From Spirogloea muscicola (taxonomy: Eukaryota; Streptophyta; Zygnematophyceae; Spirogloeales; Spirogloeaceae), in assembly GCA_009602725.1 (NCBI GenBank), contig WELB01000244.1, positions 1-36,881 on the forward strand: a stretch of DNA of 36,881 nt, written 5' to 3'. The notes beneath the pieces were generated by a model that did no database searches, was not told where the DNA came from, and was given only the letters and a program-made list of their open reading frames with translations. A program made the translations under genes and the position numbers. Below are positions 1 to 14,452 of the stretch, in pieces (position 1 is the first letter of the stretch; every line of letters starts with the position of its first letter).

Positions 1-1368
1 CGCCATCATGGCGGCGGCGGCGGCGGGTACCACCCGTTCTTCGACGGCGACGACATCGACCCCAACGACATCTTCAACGCCTTCTTCTTCGGCATGCAGC
101 AGCCCGCCCACGGAGGTGCGCCCTGAGCTCTGGATGAGACTTAGACCCTGACGGCAAGACTAAGCTGAAACACAAACCGAGTGCCGAGGTGGCTGTAGCT
201 AATTGAACATATCGATGGGCCTTACATCTCACATGCTAAAGTTCCTCACGGCCACTGAGTAGCTAGAGCTTATTGCAAGCTCATGTGCTTTTATCATGAA
301 CCTGTCTTCCTGGAACCCTGTGCCATGACCATAACGTGCGGCAAAGAAGAATTGGTAATAGCTGTTTATTTGAGCTAATTGACAAAAGCTGTGCCTAGCT
401 ATATCTGTTAAGCTACATCGGTAAGCAAGACACAAGCTGGCCTCCTCGTGGTGGCGCTGCACCAGGTCGCGTGTACCGCACGCACTTTGGCGGGCCGCCG
501 CAGCGGCACAGCCACGGCGGCGGCAGCGGCGCCGGCGGCGCGTCAGGCAACGTGCTCGGGTTGCTGCAGCTGCTGCCGCTCGTCGCGCTCTTCCTCTTCA
601 CCTTCTTCACGGCGTCATCGCCGGCGCCGCAGTTCCGCCTCGCGCCCCAGCCGCCGTACTCGTCCGAGCTCCACACGAGGTGCACGCTGCGCTCCCTCTC
701 TCTCTCCTCTGTCTCTCACTCCATCTTGCATGCATGCTCGAGTTGCCCTCTGGTGCGGCATCCCAACGCCGCGATGGCTGGCCGCTGCAGCAACCTCGGC
801 GTTCCGTTCTACGTCAAGCCGGACTTCGAGCGCGAGAACCCGCCAGATAGCCGCACGCGGCGCCGCATCGAGGCCCAGGCTGAGAGCGAGTACAGGTGAG
901 GCGGCCGTGCCATGCCCGGCACTGCTTGGCCACTGAGCGCAGGACTCGAGCCCCGAGTCTTCGGTCCTTGAGTCCTGCCTCATCGCCCATGCTGTGTGCA
1001 ATGGCCGCCGCTGTCACAGGGACCACGTCGAGACGCGGTGCTACTACGAGCGCGTGCAGCAGAGCCAGCTCTACCGCTGGGGTCAGGTACACTGCCGCAG
1101 CATACTCACTCCAGTGCCACAACCGGGCCCCTCAAATAAGCCGGGACTAGACTACTTTTAGTATGAGGGAAACATAATTGCATTTATAATTGATCTATTA
1201 GTGATTTGCCAAAGTGGGGCAAGGTGCTGCCGAGCTGAGGCTGACAGCTCTGCTTGTCCTGCACTGTCTTGCCCTTGCGTGCGCCTGACTGTACTGCAGG
1301 TGCAGAAGGCCCGCACTATGCCCATGCCCATGTGCGACGAGCTGCGCCGCCTACAGCGGGCCTTCTGA
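1..1368 (+). CDS. DnaJ co-chaperone, DNAJB12/14 type (DUF1977), 3' part only
   Basis: This is the 3' part of a gene whose J domain lies before the window. I read five exons, all with GT-AG introns: 1-115, 466-679, 791-895, 1020-1086 and 1300-1368, with the TGA at 1366-1368. The first exon gives a Gly-rich stretch and then DDIDPNDIFNAFFFG, the motif that follows the J domain in DNAJB12/14 proteins. Exon 2 starts RTHFGG and holds a hydrophobic membrane segment (LLQLLPLVALFLFTFF). Exon 3 carries FYVKPDFE, typical of the DUF1977 region. The last exons give YYERVQQSQLYRWGQ and end CDELRRLQRAF. Family knowledge: these are ER-membrane J proteins that recruit Hsp70 for membrane-protein quality control. 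Reading frame and phases agree at all four junctions. The following gene is convergent. Confidence 0.85.
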
Positions 1369-2005
1369 TCGGGCACGACAGCTAAGCACCAAGAGTATAA
1401 GGTACAGGCGGCAGCAGTGCGCCCTTGGCGCCCTGCTTCCCTTAGATTCCTGCCCTTCTGAGACCGTGTATCTGGGAAAGTGATTTCGATCGTCGTACTT
1501 TTAAGCCTCAGAAGCTCAAGTATTCACACAATGATTAGTCCCTAACCCACAAGTGTTAGGCCCTAAGCTTGCATTGTGTAAACAGCCTACATCTTGTCGC
1601 AGCTTCTGTTCTTCCTCCCCTCATGCTGGCGTCTCTGCAGTCTGCATTGCTTGCTTTGTTGCGGAATTGAGGGTCCTGTGATCGTGGTTCTGGGGCAGCC
1701 GGCCGTCGGTCTCAGCCTCGTTGCTATCAGCCAGCCATCAGTCTCAGCATTTGAGATGTCTAACTTAACTAAGCGCCCTGTGGGCTCTGCTTAGGCAGTG
1801 CTGCCATCAGCCACACGAATGACATGCAACTGTCGGAGCAGCAGAGCACATACTGCTGGCACTTCTCAGTCAGTCTTCTTGCATTATGCAAGAGTTCAAG
1901 TTGGAGTGAGGCGTGCAGTCCGTCACTGTGAATAAGTATCTAACGCCATGGCTGTTTAATAGAAGCTGCAAGAATGCAGTAAGTAAAGTGAATCCCTTTG
2001 ACAAA
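1369..2005. other. Convergent intergenic region between the DnaJ and uridine kinase genes
   Basis: These 637 bp separate two convergent stop codons, so they should hold both 3' UTRs. I see no coding exon, tRNA or clear repeat. Short open frames here show no family motif. Confidence 0.6.
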
Positions 2006-7033
<5,028 letters not shown>

Positions 7034-7822
7034 GCCAGTGTGCCCACATCAGCAGCGCCGCGGAAGTGGTGTTCCAAACAATCACTGCCTCTTGGCAGTG
7101 ATTGCCTGGAAACATCAATAACCATCTCTTATGTTCTGCTTCTACCCAAGTGTATTGGTCTCTTCTTATCTTAAGTGTGTACCAATCTATCTATTGCTAT
7201 TTTCACTAATTGGCAACTGTCCGGAGCGGTTGTAATGTGGGGCTCTGTGGTCTTCACACGAGTGTCTCAAACAGGCTTGGCCAAAGCATGGAGAAGTGCA
7301 GATGACCTAGGCACTACGGAGGCCATTACCGCGGCCCCGCCATTACCGCGACCCCCTCACAAACAGTACATGCAAAGGACTCCACTCCTCAGTCCATCGT
7401 GATAGCGGTGGATTAGCAGACCGTCTGCATTGCCCATGTGGCTGCCGCTGCACTGATTTTCTGCACATTTCCAGGACAAGTGCATCACAAGCAACTCCAC
7501 GCACAGGGTTATCGCAGATAGACATGTACTCCTTACTTTATACAATTGCATTGAGATGCACTGAAGCAGTAATTGATAGAGAGTGAGATAAGTGGCCGAG
7601 ATACCCTTAACATGGCTTCAGACTGGATGAGGAGTCACGGCTCCACGCTTGCAGCACATCTACACTTGGAGGGCCCTTTCTGCTGTGCTCGCCCATGGGA
7701 CAAGAGACAGCACCTGTGAGGAGGTAGTACAAGGAGCAGGAGGAGAGGGGGAGGGGGCCGTATGGACGCTCTGAGAGTGAGTGAGTGTGGGGAGGTGTCT
7801 TTATGTGTGTGTCTGTGTGTGA
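7034..7822. other. 5' flank of the uridine kinase gene, no gene seen
   Basis: This is the presumed promoter and 5' UTR region of the uridine kinase gene. Small frames on both strands show no recognisable motif. A purine-rich run (GGAGGAGAGGGGGAGGGGG) lies near 7738-7756. No TATA box or other element can be assigned with confidence. Confidence 0.4.
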
Positions 7823-7874
7823 CTTTAGGCTTTAGGCTTTAGGGATTAGGGTTTAGGGTTTAGGGGTTTAGGGA
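7823..7874. repeat. Interstitial telomere-like tract upstream of the uridine kinase gene
   Basis: TTTAGGC, TTTAGGG and GGGATTAGGG units in tandem on the plus strand. The tract borders the GC-dinucleotide run and, past it, a retroelement 3' tail. Confidence 0.75.
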
Positions 7875-7885
7875 TTTGAGATTCA

Positions 7886-7912
7886 GCGCGCGCGCGCGCG
7901 CGCGCGCGCGCG
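7886..7912. repeat. (GC)n dinucleotide run
   Basis: 27 nt of uninterrupted alternating G and C, followed by a purine-rich GAGAGAG stretch. Alternating GC tracts can adopt Z-DNA. It lies between a telomere-like tract and the 3' tail of a minus-strand retroelement fragment. Confidence 0.9.
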
Positions 7913-7999
7913 AGGAACGAGAGAGAGCGCCCGCGAGCGAGCGGAAAGAGAGAGAGAGGCTGGGGGGAAGTGGTGGCAGTAAAATGCGTGTATCTAAAT

Positions 8000-8240
8000 C
8001 AAACGATGGCCAAACTGGCCAAGCACAAAGGCAAGCACAGGCAGGAGAAATCTTGTGTGTTTAAAACCAACGAAGGCCAAATGGCCAAGTACAAAGGCAA
8101 GCACATCTGAAGACCTACATAACCTACAGCAGATTGACCCGCTCAGTAACCACGGGTCAATACATAAAGGTCGCTAATCGATGCCTAAATACTAGATGGC
8201 AGATACTAAGCACTTCTGCCACCAACTAGAGCTCAAGGCT
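8000..8240 (-). mobile_element. Non-LTR retroelement fragment, subfamily 2: last ~30 codons plus 3' UTR
   Basis: Reading minus from 8240, a decayed frame ends in SDLYVLTRGY and a TGA at 8145-8143, with two internal stop codons. The 3' UTR begins GCGGGTCAA and continues with GATGTGCTTGCCTTTGTAC. The same tail follows the copies ending at 32228 and 12434. The fragment is truncated on its 5' side at about 8240, where a plus-strand copy begins. Confidence 0.7.
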
Positions 8241-8244
8241 AAAG

Positions 8245-8680
8245 AAAAGCCACACTGCTTGGGTCCCAGTGGCTCGACCTGCTGGCCAGGCTTGCGCGGC
8301 GCGCTGTGTCCCGTAGGCGAGGCGAGCCGGCTGACTTCAACGCTGCTGGCTCGTGGGTCCAGGTATATCGTATGAGGTTGTCAGCATCCCTCCAGCGTTC
8401 CATGGCCCACGCTCTGCATGTGCGTGCTGGCCGTGCTCTCGCTGCGGCCTCCGGCTTTCGTCAGGGGGAAAGTTTCCCGGCAGCTAATCTGTCGGATCTG
8501 AGGCTACTCACTCGTACCTACTGAGTGATCCATCCTCCCCCTGTTCTGACATAGCATCTTCCGGCCCCTTTGTAGCTGCTAATCGCTTGTAAGCCCCTCC
8601 AAAACCTTTGTCATTCCTTTTTGGGCTGGCTTTTCGCAGCCCTTGCCCCCATTGGGAGTGCCACTTCTTCTTCTAGACAC
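8245..8680 (+). mobile_element. Non-LTR retroelement C-terminal fragment, subfamily 1 (copy a) with 3' tail
   Basis: The open frame up to the stop at 8522-8524 contains QWLDLLARLARRAVSRR, DFNAAGSWVQ, MRLSASLQRSMAHAL, RAGRALAAASGF and DLRLLTRTY. This matches the C-terminus of the long copy at 32.7-34.3 kb. The tail holds CCTTTGTCATTCC and then the hairpin GGGCTG...CAGCCC at 8623-8642. Only the last ~90 codons remain. It forms a near-palindrome with the minus-strand copy ending at 9023. Confidence 0.75.
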
Positions 8681-8699
8681 TACACGACCGCAGATGGAC

Positions 8700-8880
8700 T
8701 CCGGCTCCTTCAGACCTTGTCCACTCCTTTGGGCTGGCTTCTCCCAGCCACCAGTCAATCTGGCCGCGCTTGCTTTCCTGATGGAAGCTCAGTGGGTCTT
8801 GGCGGAGTGCCGCTTTTCCCCCCCCCGCCCATCGAGAAGAGGGGTGGCAAAGCCAGCCCAAAAAGAATGGACAATGTCCA
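8700..8880. repeat. Central hairpin-tail units between two inverted element copies
   Basis: A second plus-orientation tail at about 8714-8775 (TTGTCCACTCC, GGGCTGG...CCAGCC, then CAGTCAATCTGGCCGCG) faces a minus-orientation tail at about 8830-8880 (GGGGTGGCAAAGCCAGCCC). Open frames crossing this block are products of the repeats, not genes. Confidence 0.6.
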
Positions 8881-9510
8881 AAGGGAGAAGTGGCACTCCC
8901 AATGGGGGCAAGGGCTGTGAAAAGCCAGCCCGAAAAGAATTGACAAAGGTGCGAAGGGCCAAAAATGCTTAGCAGCTACGAAGGGGCCTGAAGAAGCTAT
9001 GTCAGGACGGGGGGTTGGACACTCAGTAGTGACGACTGAGGAGCTTCAAATTCGACAGACTAGCTGCCGGAAACTATCTTCCTGACGAAAGCCGGAGGCC
9101 GCAGCGAGAGCACGGCCAGCCCGCAGATGCAAGGCGTGGGCCATGGATCGCTGAAGGGAGACGGACAATCTCATACGATAGACTTGGGCCCACGAGACAG
9201 CGGCGTTGAAGTCAGACCGGCTCACCACGCCTGCGGGACACAGCGTGCCGCGCAAGCCTGGCCAGCAGGTCGAGCCACTGGGATCCGAGAGCCCCGTGCA
9301 CGTCCACAGCCAGGGGGACAAACTCATCTGCAGCCGGGTGGTCGGCGTGTTTGGCCGCCTTGCAGCGAGCAGCCTTCGCCGCAGCATGAACAGAAGAAGG
9401 GGCCGCCCGTTGGAAACAAGAGGGGGAGGGCTCGCCCATTGAGGAGCATGGCCAGCCCGCGAGGCAGAGAGCAGGCAGAGAGCCCCGGGTTGGAGCGGTC
9501 GACCACATCA
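8880..9510 (-). mobile_element. Non-LTR retroelement C-terminal fragment, subfamily 1 (copy b), frameshifted, with 3' tail
   Basis: The minus frame runs HADHPAADEFVPLAVDVHGA, LGSQWLDLLARLARHAVSRR, then shifts by one base (an extra T near 9208 relative to copy a) into DFNAAVSWAQ, MRLSVSLQRSMAHALHLRAG and AAASGFRQ. A second shift precedes the ending LKLLSRHY, with the stop at 9025-9023. The tail runs from 9022 to about 8880. The sequence is very similar to copy a. Confidence 0.75.
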
Positions 9511-9594
9511 GTGGTGATTACATCAGCGATGATGCGTTGGTTTATATCTTTTGGCTAATGCATTCCTTATGTTCATTTCTATTTAGAAAGTAAG

Positions 9595-9990
9595 AAAGAA
9601 AGTGGCTCTTCCTTTTCCATCCTTTTGGGCTGGCTTCTCCAGCCACTGCTGTCAATCTGGAAGCGCTCTTGATCCCTATGTGGGCAAGGGCTGTGAGAGC
9701 TACGCCGCTAGCTTGTTGGCCCAGGTATTCGGCATGCGACTCTCCATTTCCCTTCTGCGGTCCATGGCCCACGCCTTCCACCTGCGTGCTGGCCGTGCTC
9801 TCGCTGCGGCCTCTGGCTTTCGTCAGGAGGTTTCTGGCCCTAGCCAGGGGACCCGCTACCATGAGACTAGCTTCTCCGACCTGCGGCTCCTTAGTAGAGC
9901 TCACTAAGTGTTTTGCAGCTACTTGATTCTCTGTGTGTTTTAGCGTTTTCCCTGGCCCCTTCAAACTTTGTTCATTCTTTTCCCTGGGCT
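9595..9990 (+). mobile_element. Non-LTR retroelement C-terminal fragment (copy c) with 3' tail
   Basis: A tail unit at 9610-9660 is followed by the frame LLAQVFGMRLSISLLRSM, HLRAGRALAAASGFRQ and FSDLRLLSRAH, with the stop at 9905-9907. The 3' tail contains TTTTCCCTGGCCCCTTC and TTTGTTCATTC at 9945-9985, as in the other copies. Confidence 0.65.
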
Positions 9991-10101
9991 GGCCTCTCCA
10001 AGCTACCGCCCTCTCCTGGAAGCTTCTTTCTCTTTCGTCAGGGGGATTGTTTTCCAACATCTAGTCTTTTGGATCTGAGGCTCCTCACTCGTCGCTATTG
10101 A
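9991..10101 (+). mobile_element. Non-LTR retroelement terminal fragment (copy d)
   Basis: After a tail-like GGGCTGGCCTCTCC unit, a short frame reads FRQGDCFPTSSLLDLRLL and TRRY before the stop at 10099-10101. Only the last ~28 codons remain. Confidence 0.55.
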
Positions 10102-10109
10102 GTGATTCA

Positions 10110-10500
10110 TTACCCCTCAGTTGTAAGAAGCGAGCCCAAAAACGAATTGACAAGGTTCGAAGAGAGGGGGCTCGCCCATTGAGGATAGGGGCTGGAAAAG
10201 CCAGCCCAAAAAAGAATGAACAAAGTGCGAGAAGGGGGGGGCCAGAGGAAGCGCTAAGAAAACAAAGCACACAAAGAAAGAAAGCAGCTGCAAATCACTC
10301 AGTAACCCCTGCTAAGCAGCCGCAAATCAGAGAGGCTAGGGTCCTGAAAGTGGGTCCCCTGGCCAGAGCCAGAGGCAGCAGCAAGAGCCCGGCCGGCACT
10401 AAGGTGCAGCGCACGGGCCATCGACCGCTGCAGCGAGACGGCCAGGCGCATGCAATACAATTGCGCCAGCGACCCTGCTGCAGGGAATCGAAGGGGCCAA
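10110..10500 (-). mobile_element. Non-LTR retroelement C-terminal fragment (copy e) with 3' tail
   Basis: The minus frame reads FPAAGSLAQLYCMRLAVSLQ, RSMARALHLSAGRALAAASG and LSDLRLLSRGY, with the stop near 10299. The tail below it carries TTTGTTCATTC, the hairpin with perfect 7-bp arms (GGGCTGG...CCAGCCC) at 10189-10207, and AATGGGCGAGCCCCC. It is tail-to-tail with copy d. Confidence 0.7.
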
Positions 10501-10509
10501 ACTAGGAAG

Positions 10510-11085
10510 GGGCCAGAAGCGCTATCGCAGAACGGGGGGAGGATGAACCACTCAGCCAGCAGAAGAAAGAGCTCGCCCAGTGAGGATAGGGGCTGGAACA
10601 GCCAGCCCAAAAAAGAATGGACAAAGTACGAGAAGGGAGCCAGGGGAAGCGCTAAGAAAAACCAGCACAAGGAGAAACAAAGCAGCTACGAATGACTCAG
10701 TAATTCCTGCTAAGCAGCCGCAGATCAGAGATGCTAGGGTCCTGGAAGTGGGACCCCTGGACAGAGCCAGAGGCATCAGCTAGGGCTCTTCCGGCACGAA
10801 GGTGCAGCGCACGGGCCATGGACCTCTGCAGCGAGACGGCCAAGCGCATGCGATACACTTGCGCCAGCGACCCGGCTGCAGGAAAGTCTACCGGCTCACC
10901 ATGGAAGCGACGGGCGATTGCGTGGCGGGCGAGCTGGTTAAGTAGCTCAAGCCACCGAGCGCCCAGTGCCCCATGGATGTCAATTGCCAACGGGAAGAAC
11001 TCGTCTTCCGGCGGATGGTCGGCGTACTTGATCTCTTTTGCCCGAGCGGAGCCAGCCACCGCCCGCTCCTGCAACCCTTCCTCCC
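10510..11085 (-). mobile_element. Non-LTR retroelement C-terminal fragment (copy f) with 3' tail
   Basis: The minus frame from about 11075 reads ARAKEIKYADHPPEDEFFPL, AIDIHGALGARWLELLNQLA, FPAAGSLAQVYRMRLAVSLQ, RSMARALHLRAGRALADASG and ISDLRLLSRNY, with the stop near 10697. The region K..KY..H...F.PLAID..G matches the end of R2-type restriction-like endonuclease domains. The tail with hairpin lies at 10590-10608. It is head-to-head with copy g. Confidence 0.75.
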
Positions 11086-11417
11086 GCCCGGAGGAGGTCC
11101 GCGCATCATCGCTGATGTGGTAACTGCCGATTGCGTTGATTCGGCCAACCCCGCGAGGTCCGCGACGCTCGTCGGGCACGCGGTCGCTCTGGCGGCTCGG
11201 AGTAAGGAGCGCAAGTACTCTGACCACCCTCCAGGCGATGCCTTCGCGGCACTGGCCATTGACGTACACGGGGCATTTGGCAGTGGCTGGTTGGATCTCC
11301 TCCAGCGGCTTGCCCGGGAGGCCATCGAGCGGCGGCAGGGTTCGCCAGGCTTCAATGCTGCCGGCTCCCTCTCGCAGGTCTTTCGGATGAGGCTGGCGGT
11401 CTCGCTGCAGCGCTCTT
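11080..11417 (+). mobile_element. Non-LTR retroelement C-terminal fragment (copy g), runs into the assembly gap
   Basis: The frame begins GGGPRIIADVV, the same point as GGGPRLLLDVV in the long copy. It continues SKERKYSDHPPGDAFAALAI, DVHGAFGSGWLDLLQRLARE and MRLAVSLQRS, then meets the Ns. No stop codon interrupts it, but the part before GGGPR is missing. Confidence 0.75.
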
Positions 11418-12334
11418 NNNNNNNNNNNNNNNNNNNNNNNNNNNNNNNNNNNNNNNNNNNNNNNNNNNNNNNNNNNNNNNNNNNNNNNNNNNNNNNNNNN
11501 NNNNNNNNNNNNNNNNNNNNNNNNNNNNNNNNNNNNNNNNNNNNNNNNNNNNNNNNNNNNNNNNNNNNNNNNNNNNNNNNNNNNNNNNNNNNNNNNNNNN
11601 NNNNNNNNNNNNNNNNNNNNNNNNNNNNNNNNNNNNNNNNNNNNNNNNNNNNNNNNNNNNNNNNNNNNNNNNNNNNNNNNNNNNNNNNNNNNNNNNNNNN
11701 NNNNNNNNNNNNNNNNNNNNNNNNNNNNNNNNNNNNNNNNNNNNNNNNNNNNNNNNNNNNNNNNNNNNNNNNNNNNNNNNNNNNNNNNNNNNNNNNNNNN
11801 NNNNNNNNNNNNNNNNNNNNNNNNNNNNNNNNNNNNNNNNNNNNNNNNNNNNNNNNNNNNNNNNNNNNNNNNNNNNNNNNNNNNNNNNNNNNNNNNNNNN
11901 NNNNNNNNNNNNNNNNNNNNNNNNNNNNNNNNNNNNNNNNNNNNNNNNNNNNNNNNNNNNNNNNNNNNNNNNNNNNNNNNNNNNNNNNNNNNNNNNNNNN
12001 NNNNNNNNNNNNNNNNNNNNNNNNNNNNNNNNNNNNNNNNNNNNNNNNNNNNNNNNNNNNNNNNNNNNNNNNNNNNNNNNNNNNNNNNNNNNNNNNNNNN
12101 NNNNNNNNNNNNNNNNNNNNNNNNNNNNNNNNNNNNNNNNNNNNNNNNNNNNNNNNNNNNNNNNNNNNNNNNNNNNNNNNNNNNNNNNNNNNNNNNNNNN
12201 NNNNNNNNNNNNNNNNNNNNNNNNNNNNNNNNNNNNNNNNNNNNNNNNNNNNNNNNNNNNNNNNNNNNNNNNNNNNNNNNNNNNNNNNNNNNNNNNNNNN
12301 NNNNNNNNNNNNNNNNNNNNNNNNNNNNNNNNNN
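11418..12334. other. Assembly gap (917 N)
   Basis: Unsequenced bases. Any reading frame drawn across them has no support. Copy g breaks off at LQRS before the gap, and a same-strand copy resumes at AGRAL after it. Confidence 0.99.
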
Positions 12335-12540
12335 AGCTGGTCGAGCCTTAGCTGCTGGCACAAGAGCTAGTCAATTGCCGTCCGGTATTCGAGCGTCAGC
12401 TAGCGACCTCTATGTGCTGACTCGTGGTTACTGAGCGGGTCAGCTTAGCAGCAGGTGACGTACATTTGTCCAATGTGCTTGCCTTTGTACTTGGCCACAC
12501 ATGGCCTCCCCATCTCTTTATATACACGCATTTGCTCCTG
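12335..12540 (+). mobile_element. Non-LTR retroelement terminal fragment (copy h), subfamily 2 ending, with 3' tail
   Basis: The frame reads AGRALAAGTRASQLPSGIRA and SASDLYVLTRGY, with the stop at 12432-12434. The UTR starts GCGGGTCAGC and contains AATGTGCTTGCCTTTGTACTTGGCCA, the subfamily-2 signature shared with the tails at 8.1 and 32.2 kb. Confidence 0.7.
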
Positions 12541-12549
12541 GAGAGAAAG

Positions 12550-12975
12550 ACGTTTCCAGGAGAAAGCGGTAGCTGCGAGAGGCCAGCCCGGAGAATATGC
12601 TCGCCCACAAAGAATGAACAAAGTTCGAAGGGGCCAGGGAAAGCGCTAGAGCACACAGGGAATCAATCAATCGCGCTTTGAGACGATAGAAGGTGGCTCT
12701 CCCATACAACAGCTCTTCCAATTTAAGGCAGTGGCTGAGAACCATAGCTCTAAACAACAGGAAAAAGGCCAGGCCAAAGAGGGCAAGGGCTGTGAACAGC
12801 CCGAAAAGAGTTGACAAGGTCCGAATGGGTCAAGGAGCCCCTTCGAACTTCCTGCTTTCCCGGTAGGATAATCACTTCGCAGGAGTCATGGATAATAGTT
12901 TCGTGCTTTTGCGCCTTCCGGCCCTTTCGGACCTTGTACACTTCTTTGGCTGGCCTCTCACAGCCATTGCTTTAC
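12550..12975. repeat. Orphan 3' tails of the retroelement family in both orientations
   Basis: A minus-orientation tail at about 12680-12560 (TTTCCCTGGCCCCTTCGAAC, TTTGTTCATTC, GGGCTGG) and another at 12830-12780 lie without any attached coding fragment. A plus-orientation tail (ACCTTGTACACTTC, GGCTGG...CAGCC) is at 12930-12970. Confidence 0.55.
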
Positions 12976-13248
12976 TTCAACAGCTGCATACTCTGGAGTG
13001 ATTTGCGACAGGATTGCGAAACCATTACCAGCAGAGTGGGCTTATTTGAGCAACATCGACCCAAAGGTAGGTGTTTCAAACGACAATAACAGAGAAGGAC
13101 AAGCAAGCCCACATGACTGATTCATTGAAGAAACCGCCAACCCCCCCTAGGAGAGAAAAGGCACTCAGCAATGTAAGTGGCTGCTTTGGGCGAATCCTAT
13201 TCAACAGCTGCATACTCTGGAGTTATTTGCGACAGTGTTGCGACACCA
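12976..13248. repeat. Direct repeat pair of about 44 bp
   Basis: TTCAACAGCTGCATACTCTG followed by GAGT(G/T)ATTTGCGACAG occurs at about 12978-13020 and again at about 13200-13245, 223 bp apart, with a few mismatches. Its role is unknown. Confidence 0.7.
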
Positions 13249-13470
13249 ATTTCTGAGGGCAGCAGCCAAGGCACCCGCAGGCAAGTGAATGCAAGATGAG
13301 CGCCTGCAGTAGTGCAGCAGATATGAGATGCCCATGCGATAGACTCAGACCGAGCAACAGCATTGAAGTGGGCTGCTCGCGCTGCTGCTCCTCCCGGTGG
13401 GCCACCGCTTGCCACGTGAAGCTGCGGGAGGAGGTCGAGCCACCTAGCCCCACATGCCCTGGTCATGCGA
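13240..13470 (-). mobile_element. Heavily decayed non-LTR retroelement C-terminal fragment (copy k)
   Basis: The minus strand reads ARWLDLLPQLHVAS and HFNAVARSES, then in another frame LHSLACGCLGCCPQ. These align with the WLDLLARL, DFNAAVSWAQ and LHLRAGRALAAASG segments of the better copies. Several frameshifts are present. Confidence 0.5.
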
Positions 13471-14452
13471 AGTCTAGTCGATTTGTAGATGACGATGACG
13501 CCGATGAGTCAGTCTAGCGTCTATCGTTAATATCTTAGGATGTTACCTCCGGTCTAAGACCCCTGCACAATCATGGGTTGAGCTCCAGGCAATGGGCTGT
13601 AAAATCAAGTGCTCCATGCTGGTGCACCTATGTAAGTTTTAGCGTTGCCTCCCTTTCGGTGCAGCCCTCATCCCGCCTATTAGTAATCATCTCAATCTGC
13701 TCCACTTCTCAATCTGCTCCTATACTTGGCCTCTGAGGCCCACCACTTGGCCTCTGAGGCCCAACACTCACATCATGCCATCATTCTCTTCGGTTGCGAT
13801 GCTGCTCGCCTGCACAGTCAACAATGAAAGGATGGACCAGTAAATCAGCATTATGAAAGACCTTGGCCTAGCCTTCTACGTCTACATCTCCTACAAATAC
13901 GTGGACGACGCCTCCAACTCCCCAGGTGCCAGGCGATGGTGATCATCTCAAAGACGTGCTTGCAGTAGGAGAGTAGATTCCATAAGAGTCTACCATTTAA
14001 TGCCCTTAGGGCGACTGCCCATATCTAGCCTTTTTGAAGGGGTGGTCGTGGGGCCGGCGGGAGGGAAAAGAGGGCGGCATGGTGGCTTGGTCCAACACAG
14101 GGTGGAAGACTTGGCAGATTGCGCCATGCGAGTCATTGGTGGACAAGACAAACGGGTAGTAGTTGCTTGTAAGGTGCATCATAATCGCAAGGATGAATAT
14201 GTGAGGTAAAGGGCGTTCAGCAATTAAGAAGGCCTATGTTGCAAATTGAGCAGCTTTCACAAAGCCGCGCTTGAATGCACCATGTCAGCAGTCGGAGGCC
14301 GCACAGGCTGGCAAGAGGATGAGCCTCGGTTGAAATAGCTGCTTACAAGAATGACTTCTTATTAAGATAGGATCGCAATTTTATCTTACTAGGATAAAAT
14401 CACAGGGTTAACCCGAAGCGAGTGTTAACAGCCATGCCTGATCCACTTCTAT
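13471..14452. other. Gene-free stretch 3' of the receptor kinase gene
   Basis: The only structure I see is a 20-bp unit, ACTTGGCCTCTGAGGCCCA, repeated twice in tandem at about 13723-13763. The unit holds an inner palindrome, GGCCTC-TGA-GGCC. The part next to 14452 should be the 3' UTR of the receptor kinase. Confidence 0.45.

Noticed and set aside
448-1122. Arg/Ser-rich overlapping frames in the DnaJ gene
   Set aside because: They are out-of-frame readings of GC-rich exons and introns. The DUF1977 frame is supported by motifs and matching splice phases.
8621-8972. Overlapping open frames of 60-110 codons on both strands
   Set aside because: They are translations of the inverted hairpin tails between copies a and b and show no protein-level conservation apart from the repeat itself.
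10697-12361. Very long open frames on both strands around 10.7-12.4 kb
   Set aside because: They cross the 917-N gap, so most of their length is unknown sequence. Only the parts at 10697-11085 (minus) and 11080-11417 (plus) have family support, as retroelement fragments.
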